Below, in pieces: positions 57,208 through 64,000 of a stretch of DNA of 64,000 nt. The notes under the pieces were generated by a model. It saw nothing but the letters and a program-made list of their open reading frames with translations, was not told where the DNA came from and ran no database searches. A program made the position numbers and the translations under genes. Within the stretch, counting starts at the first letter, position 1; every line of letters starts with the position of its first letter. The DNA lies in contig JACBXP010000006.1 of NCBI GenBank assembly GCA_015863185.1, positions 1 to 64,000 of the forward strand, read 5' to 3'. This DNA comes from Aerococcaceae bacterium DSM 111020 (GTDB lineage: Bacteria; Bacillota; Bacilli; Lactobacillales; Aerococcaceae).

Positions 57208-58527
57208 TTACTGATTTGCTGCATTATAAGCTTCTAAAGCTGCGTTTACTTGATCAGTCATATTATTAACGGATGTTGTGGGGTCATTGCTACCACCTAA
57301 ATGCATTTCTAATTCTGCTTCATAAATTTGACGCGCTTCTTGATTTACTCCACTTAAAGCACCTTGATCTTCTGGAGAAGAATCATGCAATTGATCGATA
57401 GCTGTTTGAAATTGTGGAAATTCTGCTAAATTATCTTTAAATACTTGCTCATTATGGGCGTCAGTATTAACTGGGAAATAACCTGTATCCACATTCCATT
57501 GAGCTTGCGACTCAGGAGACAATAAGAATTCAATGAATTTCCAAGTTCCTTCTTTTTTCACATCATCATTTGTTTCAATCATCCATAATGACGCTCCACC
57601 AATTGAAACGCCGCCTTCATCAACGTCATTTACTTTAGGGAAATAAGATGCTCCAACTTCAAAGCGACCATCCACTTCTGTTAAAATTTGACGCAAACTA
57701 GCAGTAGAGCCAAGAGTAATTGCTGATTGACCTGCTATAAATTCTGGTTGACCCCCAGTACGACCAACATTCGGCATCGCTCCACTGTCAACACCTTCTT
57801 TCCATTTAGTAAGTATGTTCTCCATACCACCGTTTTCACCAAAGACAGTTTCAGTCGGTGCACCTTCACGCCCATTTCCATTATTAAAAATAGGTTGTTG
57901 TTGTTTTGACATCCATTGTTCAATAAACCAACCATAAATTTGCATAGAAGCTGCCATAGAAACATCTGAACCCTCAACTAATGCAGGAGCAATTTCAATT
58001 ATTTCTTCTAATGAATCTGGAATTTCTTCAATTCCTGCTGCATTAAACGCATCCACGTTATAGTACATAATAGGCGTTGAATTATTAAAAGGCATCGAAT
58101 ACAATTGACCATCTATCGTAAAATATGAAAGTAAATTAGGCTCTAATTTTGATAAATCAAAACCAGATACGTCAACATATTCCTGAACTGGAACAGTTAA
58201 TCCAGAATCAATCATAAAAGTCGTTCCTAATTCAAAGACTTGTACTAAATCAGCTCCGACATCAGCACCAGATGCTGTTGAACGAAGTTTCGTTAACGTT
58301 TCATCATATGAACCTTGATACTGTGCATTCACAATATACTCATCTTGAGACTCATTAAACTGATCGACTAATTTCTGTAAAGCCTCACCTGCTGTTCCAC
58401 CCATTGCATGCCAAAAAACTAATTCTGTCTTATCTTGTGCATTTATTTTTGCAAATGGAGAAAAAATACTGAGTGCCATGACGATTGAAATAATCCCCAT
58501 AATAATTTGCTTAAAATTCTTTTTCAC
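57208..58527 (-). CDS. ugpB: Glycerol-3-phosphate-binding protein UgpB, signal-peptidase-I type leader
   Basis: The 439-residue family 1 solute-binding protein begins its mature part TELVFWHAMGGTAGEALQKLV, the UgpB hallmark, and has LYSMPFNNSTPIMYYNVDAFNAAG. The leader ends INAQDK and has no lipobox cysteine; none is seen in the protein. The start codon is GTG (58527) behind AGGGGG. A Pho-box-like array is upstream, consistent with use of glycerophosphodiesters as phosphate source. Confidence 0.88.
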   Translation of the reverse strand: MKKNFKQIIMGIISIVMALSIFSPFAKINAQDKTELVFWHAMGGTAGEALQKLVDQFNESQDEYIVNAQYQGSYDETLTKLRSTASGADVGADLVQVFELGTTFMIDSGLTVPVQEYVDVSGFDLSKLEPNLLSYFTIDGQLYSMPFNNSTPIMYYNVDAFNAAGIEEIPDSLEEIIEIAPALVEGSDVSMAASMQIYGWFIEQWMSKQQQPIFNNGNGREGAPTETVFGENGGMENILTKWKEGVDSGAMPNVGRTGGQPEFIAGQSAITLGSTASLRQILTEVDGRFEVGASYFPKVNDVDEGGVSIGGASLWMIETNDDVKKEGTWKFIEFLLSPESQAQWNVDTGYFPVNTDAHNEQVFKDNLAEFPQFQTAIDQLHDSSPEDQGALSGVNQEARQIYEAELEMHLGGSNDPTTSVNNMTDQVNAALEAYNAANQ

Positions 58528-58552
58528 TAAAAGTACCCCCTAATTTTGCTAA

Positions 58553-58568
58553 ATTTGTTCAAACAAAT
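58553..58568. promoter_or_regulatory. Inverted repeat upstream of ugpB
   Basis: ATTTGTTCAAACAAAT: seven-base arms with a two-base centre, flanked by two GCTAA repeats. It lies 25 bases before the GTG, downstream of the presumed -10 box (TATATT, 58580-58585). It may be an operator for a second regulator. Confidence 0.5.
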
Positions 58569-58594
58569 CTGCTAATAGAAATATATCATTGGAG

Positions 58595-58633
58595 TATTAA
58601 TTTAAAGTAAATTTCCAGTTAACTTAAAGTAAA
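58595..58633 (-). promoter_or_regulatory. Pho-box-like array upstream of ugpB
   Basis: On the minus strand, TTTACT (58628-58633), TTAACT (58617-58622), TTTACT (58606-58611) and TTAATA (58595-58600) recur at exactly 11-base steps. PhoP of Bacillus binds tandem TT(A/T/C)ACA hexamers spaced 11 bases apart. The array covers the -35 region of the ugpB promoter. PhoP binding is inferred. Confidence 0.6.
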
Positions 58634-58755
58634 TGCTCTGCTCTATATTTGTAAAAATCTCAATAAATTAACTCGAAAAAAATAATATTTTTATATAAAC
58701 CCAAATATTATGAATATCACGATCCTTTATATTTTTCGCTCTTCTTTTAAAAGTT

Positions 58756-58784
58756 TTCACTTCCAAATAATCTTATGTTAAAAT
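58756..58784 (+). promoter_or_regulatory. Promoter of the SAM riboswitch transcript
   Basis: TTCACT, 17 bases, TAAAAT with TGT before the -10 box. The predicted start lies about 12 bases before the riboswitch. The interval 58634-58755 is AT-rich and holds nothing else I can identify. Confidence 0.6.
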
Positions 58785-58802
58785 AATAATTAAATAAAAT
58801 CA

Positions 58803-58900
58803 CAGCTTATCAAGAGAAAGTGGAGGCATTTGGGCCAGTGAAACTTCAGCAACCTGCATTAGTAAGGTGCTAATTCCAACTCGTAAGAGACAGATGAGTC
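58803..58900 (+). ncRNA. SAM-I riboswitch (S-box)
   Basis: The conserved S-box blocks occur in order: CTTATCAAGAGAAAGTGGAG, GGGCCAGTGAAAC, CAGCAACC, AAGGTGCTAATTCCAAC, and the P1 3' strand AGATGAG, which pairs with CTTATC. A terminator hairpin follows at 58915. SAM binding would favour termination, so the downstream gene should be on when SAM is low. Confidence 0.95.
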
Positions 58901-58914
58901 AATCCCCTATCAGG

Positions 58915-58941
58915 ACACGACTCTATTGAGTTGTGTTTTTA
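58915..58941 (+). terminator. Riboswitch terminator
   Basis: ACACGACTC/GAGTTGTGT stem with a four-base loop, then TTTTT. It is the expression platform of the SAM riboswitch. Confidence 0.88.
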
Positions 58942-58964
58942 TTTAAATTTTTTGGAGTGATTTT

Positions 58965-59279
58965 ATGAGTACGATTCAACCCATTAATTTTGACCAGTTT
59001 TGTAATCAATTGACAGATTTAGGTTTCGTCATTCAGTTCAAATCCTTTAGACATCGAAAAGATTTACCTCTTGACCATGATTATCTTGTTATTTTCGTTC
59101 CAAATAAATCAGGAAGCGGCTCTATGATTGGAGATGTCTGTACATGTTGTGTAGGGAATGTAATAGTAAATGACTACGATAATTTTAAAACCGAAATATC
59201 CCTTGAGATTTATGACGCATTTATTGAATTGATGTTTAACTTTACCTACACTGATCCAAACATTAAAAAGTTAGAATAA
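58965..59279 (+). CDS. Unknown 104-residue protein under SAM riboswitch control
   Basis: I do not recognise a family. The small soluble protein begins MSTIQPINFDQFCNQLTDLG and has a mid-protein cluster CTCC (Cys59, Cys61, Cys62) plus Cys13. The alternation of hydrophobic strands and helices suggests a compact alpha/beta fold, without signal peptide or membrane segment. ATG at 58965 follows GGAGTGATTTT. It is the only gene on its transcript, between the SAM riboswitch and a strong terminator, so a role in methionine, cysteine or SAM metabolism or transport is inferred. Confidence 0.75.
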   Translation: MSTIQPINFDQFCNQLTDLGFVIQFKSFRHRKDLPLDHDYLVIFVPNKSGSGSMIGDVCTCCVGNVIVNDYDNFKTEISLEIYDAFIELMFNFTYTDPNIKKLE

Positions 59280-59317
59280 GAGATAACCTCTCTTTTAATA
59301 AAATCCATATGAATAAA

Positions 59318-59362
59318 AAAATCAGCTTCCCTTAAATAAAATACTTAAGGGAAGCTGATTTT
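59318..59362. terminator. Bidirectional terminator
   Basis: Eighteen-base arms (59318-59335 and 59345-59362) with a nine-base loop. A and T runs at both ends serve the gene at 58965 and the carboxypeptidase-like gene on the other strand. Confidence 0.9.
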
Positions 59363-59392
59363 ACTATATACTGTCTAATTAATGACGACTCA

Positions 59393-60727
59393 TTAATTAA
59401 ACAAATCTCTGAAGAAGAAGCGTATTTCTCGCCAAACAGAACTAAAATCATCTTGCAATCTTTGCAGTGTATGAGAACTGTTTATTGCTTTAATATCTTC
59501 TGAAACTTGTATAATGGCTTGATTACCTGGAGTCGAAGGCAGAGAGTCTTGAAGCTCCGCCGCATTTGATTGTTTATTCAGAGTTGCAACTTCAACCCAC
59601 CCTACTTCTGTCCCTTTATTAACAGGAGTCATTAATTGATCTTGTACAGTAAAGTACTGGTAATTAGGTTTCAATTGATATAATAATTGAGGTGCAATAT
59701 CTTCACGAGGAACGACAACATTGAAATCATATTTATAATTTAATGGAGCTTGAGCTTGATTATTCTCATATAGAGGAACAGCATCAATCTGAGTCACTGA
59801 ATCACCTGCTTCAGCAATGTGCTCTTGTCTATAAAGACCTCGATTCTCTTGGATTAATTGGAGACCTAAACGCTCAAATTTTTCAGCCGGAATATCCATC
59901 AAGACAATAATCATCTGCATATCACTTTGACTTTGCGTCAAGATTGCACTTAAAGTGTCATCTTCATTTTTCGAATTATCCATAAAAAATCCATCGATTT
60001 TAGCTGAATGGAAATAACCTTGACTGAGAAGTTCATTTTGATAGTCAAAAGAATCGTCAGTATCCTCTCTAAAAGTTTGTTGCGTTTGATTTAGCATCTC
60101 TGTTATTTCTGGATATTGATTTAATAAATGATACGTACAAGTCGCGAGCACTACTGCAGATAATTGATTGACTTGTCCATCATTTGTAGGCTGGCCTGAG
60201 TTCGGTTGAAAATCAGTAGGCAGTCCCGTGGCATTATAAAGCTCCATTCCCTCGAATCCCCAATCAGTTAATTGTTGATTCATTCGACTGACAAAGGCCT
60301 CTTCACTGCCTGCAACTGCCTCTGCTAATGCAAGTGTTACACCATTTGCTTGTCCTATTACCAATGGTTCTAATAATTCAGCAACCTTATAATTGCCATC
60401 TTGTCTCAATGGTACATTAGGAATATCATAGTCTTGAGATAAAAGAAATGCTTCGTCTGAAATCTCAACAGAATCATCGAGTAATAAATCCTCATGATCA
60501 ATCGCTTCATAAATTAAATAAATAGAAAGAACTTTTGATAAAGAATGGGCATCTGTTATCGTATCTTGATTAGATTTATCCATGATAATCCCATTTTGAC
60601 TCTCCGTAACAAGATAAATAGAATCTTGCTCAGAATGATTACTTTGTGCGTAAACGCGTGGCAAAGGTAACACCATCAGAATCAAAAACATAAAAATTAT
60701 TAATTTAAAATACCATTTTCTTTGCAT
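59393..60727 (-). CDS. D-alanyl-D-alanine carboxypeptidase (PBP5-like) homologue with altered active site
   Basis: The 444-residue protein has a signal peptide (about 1-27, ending VYAQ), an S11-type domain (about 35-290), a beta-rich second domain (about 300-400), and an amphipathic C-terminal end with WREIRFFFRDLFN, as in membrane-anchored PBP5 proteins. SxxK is kept as SLSK (Ser62, Lys65). SxN is replaced by QAN (126-128) and KTG by KID (243-245). The framework LYNATGLP is intact. The changed motifs suggest a non-catalytic or altered enzyme. No sign of frameshift. Confidence 0.82.
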   Translation of the reverse strand: MQRKWYFKLIIFMFLILMVLPLPRVYAQSNHSEQDSIYLVTESQNGIIMDKSNQDTITDAHSLSKVLSIYLIYEAIDHEDLLLDDSVEISDEAFLLSQDYDIPNVPLRQDGNYKVAELLEPLVIGQANGVTLALAEAVAGSEEAFVSRMNQQLTDWGFEGMELYNATGLPTDFQPNSGQPTNDGQVNQLSAVVLATCTYHLLNQYPEITEMLNQTQQTFREDTDDSFDYQNELLSQGYFHSAKIDGFFMDNSKNEDDTLSAILTQSQSDMQMIIVLMDIPAEKFERLGLQLIQENRGLYRQEHIAEAGDSVTQIDAVPLYENNQAQAPLNYKYDFNVVVPREDIAPQLLYQLKPNYQYFTVQDQLMTPVNKGTEVGWVEVATLNKQSNAAELQDSLPSTPGNQAIIQVSEDIKAINSSHTLQRLQDDFSSVWREIRFFFRDLFN

Positions 60728-60858
60728 GATTTTACCTTTCTATGTTCAATGTTCTTTCCTTAAAATGATTATTCTCTTAAACTCCAAAATAGTAACATAC
60801 ATTCTAGCATACACTGAATATATCTTTCTTTCAATGGAATTTTTATTGAATATTTCAT

Positions 60859-60892
60859 CAAAAAATCTCCGAAGATTTATTCTCCGGAGATT
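60859..60892 (-). terminator. Terminator of guaB
   Basis: AATCTCCG/CGGAGATT stem with a 13-base loop; minus strand T run. It is 15 bases after the guaB stop. Confidence 0.85.
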
Positions 60893-60906
60893 CAGTCATT
60901 TTTTGT

Positions 60907-62418
<1,512 letters not shown>

Positions 62419-62423
62419 TTAAT

Positions 62424-62452
62424 AATGTATCACGAAAGGTCATGACTTTCAA
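62424..62452 (-). promoter_or_regulatory. guaB promoter
   Basis: Minus strand TTGAAA, 17 bases, TACATT with TGA before the -10 box. The spacer starts with an imperfect palindrome around GTCATGAC. Confidence 0.6.
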
Positions 62453-62618
62453 ATAAATATTTTCTCATTAATCCTACTATGAAAATACTTTGATACAATT
62501 TTTTCCTAGTGATATCACAACTTTATATTATCTAAGACACAAAATCTTTTTTAATGGTATACAAAAACCACCTATTTCACCTCGAATGAAATACGCAGTT
62601 TTGTATGTAATAGATGAT

Positions 62619-63497
62619 TTAGAAAATTCCACCCTTAACATCGTAATGTCTTTTAAATAAAATCCGCCCAATGAATGTAATGACCGCAATAATCATATAG
62701 GCTGTTGGGGGTAAGATAGGATTTAATCCTCGCGGAATCAGTGCTCCTGATGTACTAACTATTAAAAACCATACTAACATTGAGCCAATTGAAGCTAAAA
62801 AGTATTTTGGATAGCCTTTTTGACCTTTGGGCGCGTTAGGATCAGGCATACTTTTCGCTGTAATTAACATCGCTAATCCTGCAGCTAGATAGTTAAGAAT
62901 CATAGTCACTATCCCAAAATATTGTCCGCCTTCAACATCAGAATTTGCCATCGAAAATCCTGTTAAAAAGGTGAAAATTGAACCGAGTAAAAGTGCGCCA
63001 TCCACATAAATTTGCCAATCTGGTGATATTGTATGTTCTTCAGTTTGAGGATTCAATTCTTGGTCAATGATGCTCTGAGCTACTTCTGTCGGTGTGCCAT
63101 AAATATGGCGTGCCGTTTGACCTGAGTCTTGACCGTCCAAGAGTGTTTGGACTATTTCTTCATAGACTAGTTGTCGTACCTCATAATCTAATTCATCGAC
63201 TAAACGACGATCTAATGTCACCATGAATTGTTGATTTTTTGCTGTTAAGCGATTAAAATCTGTCTGTAAAACTCCTGCTATGGGACTTTTTTCTTCAATA
63301 TAATCTTGCGATTCTTGAACTTCTTCTAGTCGCTCTTCAATAGTCTCCATCTGTTCTACTTGCTCTTGAGTAGAAATACTTTCCTCATCTGATAATGATT
63401 TTGTATGAATCACAATTTCTTTATCTGGAGATTGCTTAGTCTCACGGTCTAGCTTTTCAGTCGATTCTGGTTCTAGTTGTTTATGTTGGTCTGTCAT
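62619..63497 (-). CDS. DUF1129 family membrane protein
   Basis: The 292-residue protein has a charged, Glu/Gln-rich N-terminal region (about 1-70, likely coiled or disordered), a helical domain (about 80-150) with LTAKNQQFMVTLDRRLV and TARHIYGTPTEVAQ, and four or five C-terminal membrane helices. This is the DUF1129 layout common in Lactobacillales, where the gene often sits beside ychF, as here. The start follows GAGGAGG and lies 12 bases after the ychF stop. The function is unknown. Confidence 0.82.
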   Translation of the reverse strand: MTDQHKQLEPESTEKLDRETKQSPDKEIVIHTKSLSDEESISTQEQVEQMETIEERLEEVQESQDYIEEKSPIAGVLQTDFNRLTAKNQQFMVTLDRRLVDELDYEVRQLVYEEIVQTLLDGQDSGQTARHIYGTPTEVAQSIIDQELNPQTEEHTISPDWQIYVDGALLLGSIFTFLTGFSMANSDVEGGQYFGIVTMILNYLAAGLAMLITAKSMPDPNAPKGQKGYPKYFLASIGSMLVWFLIVSTSGALIPRGLNPILPPTAYMIIAVITFIGRILFKRHYDVKGGIF

Positions 63498-63509
63498 GTT
63501 ATTCCTCCT

Positions 63510-64000
63510 CTAGACATTAAATCTAAAGAGCATAATATCGCCGTCTTGAACAATATAGTCTTTACCTTCAGAACGATATTTTCCAGCTTCTTTGGCTTTT
63601 GCTAGACTGCCAGCAGCCATTAAATCATCATAGTGAACCGTTTCCGCTCGAATAAATCCGCGTTCAAAATCTGTATGTATAATACCTGCCGCTTGAGGTG
63701 CGGTCATTCCTTTTTTAAATGTCCATGCACGTACTTCTTTCTCACCTGCAGTGAAATAAGTACCTAAACCTAGTAAGGAATAAGATTTTTTGATCAATTT
63801 ATCTAATCCAGATTCCTCAATACCAAAATCTTCTAAAAAAGCTTGTTTTTCATCATCATCGAGAACAGCAATCTCTTCTTCAAGACTGGCACATACTGGT
63901 ACTACTTCTGCTCCTTGTTCCGTCGCTAATGCTTCTACCTCTGCTAGGTAAGGATTTTCAGACGGATCCATAACATCATCTTCACTAATATTAGCGACAT
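63510..64000 (-). CDS. ychF: Obg-like ATPase YchF, C-terminal part (runs off window)
   Basis: The visible 163 codons cover the C-terminal part of the YchF G/ATPase. They read VANISEDDV, then DPSENPYLAEVEALA, and then the TGS domain: LIKKSYSLLGLGTYFTAGEKEVRAW and GFIRAETVHYDDLM, ending GDIMLFRFNV. YchF preferentially hydrolyses ATP and associates with ribosomes. The frame is open to the window edge, so the nucleotide-binding N-terminus lies outside. Confidence 0.96.
   Translation of the reverse strand, partial: VANISEDDVMDPSENPYLAEVEALATEQGAEVVPVCASLEEEIAVLDDDEKQAFLEDFGIEESGLDKLIKKSYSLLGLGTYFTAGEKEVRAWTFKKGMTAPQAAGIIHTDFERGFIRAETVHYDDLMAAGSLAKAKEAGKYRSEGKDYIVQDGDIMLFRFNV

Overview
The window is 64 kb of AT-rich DNA with short intergenic gaps and strong AGGAGG-type ribosome binding sites. 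It looks like the chromosome of a low-GC Gram-positive of the order Lactobacillales. The support is a lacRABCDFEG tagatose-6-phosphate operon, many PTS and ABC sugar systems, long-form HPF, RpoE delta, ComFA/ComFC, T-box, SAM and THF riboswitches, and a DUF1129 gene next to ychF. An Aerococcaceae- or Carnobacteriaceae-like host is plausible, but the species cannot be fixed from the sequence alone. I see no prophage, insertion sequence, CRISPR array or defence island.

Layout. 1-6259: lactose PTS/tagatose operon with its repressor. 6550-6996: lone MaoC-like gene. 7181-11909: sucrose operon scrR-scrA-scrB-scrK. 12000-12741: THF riboswitch and folate ECF component. 12863-18676: carotenoid locus, marR-crtN-crtM, facing a TspO-like gene plus an HrtBA-like ABC exporter, with the tail of a lost solute-binding protein at its far edge. 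18827-24611: housekeeping (small ORF, GNAT, unknown, hpf, comFA-comFC, rpoE, DUF1934). 24721-28228: lipoyl transfer, HD nucleotide hydrolase, M20 amidohydrolase. 28356-33046: trehalose regulator, hydrolase and PTS. 33171-33442: tRNA-Lys, tRNA-Thr and tRNA-Leu. 33636-37551: methionine group (T-box, MetQ-like protein, two MsrA, YxjH-like methyltransferase). 37640-40473: TPR protein and malQ. 40571-46326: ribose operon. 46521-53378: maltodextrin ABC operon. 53464-58633: glycerol-3-phosphate ABC operon behind a Pho-box-like array. 58803-59279: SAM riboswitch with an unknown 104-residue protein. 59393-64000: D,D-carboxypeptidase-like protein, guaB, DUF1129 and partial ychF.

How it works together. 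Most of the window imports and breaks down carbohydrates: lactose/galactose, sucrose, trehalose, ribose, maltodextrin and glycerophosphodiesters. Promoters of the lac, tre, malQ, rbs and mal units carry cre-like sites, so one CcpA circuit probably ranks them. Sulfur-amino-acid supply is governed by a methionine T-box and a SAM riboswitch. The least ordinary points are the carotenoid/TspO/HrtBA divergon with one shared inverted repeat, the SAM-controlled unknown protein, three solute-binding proteins with signal-peptidase-I-type leaders instead of lipoboxes, and a carboxypeptidase homologue with two of three catalytic motifs changed.
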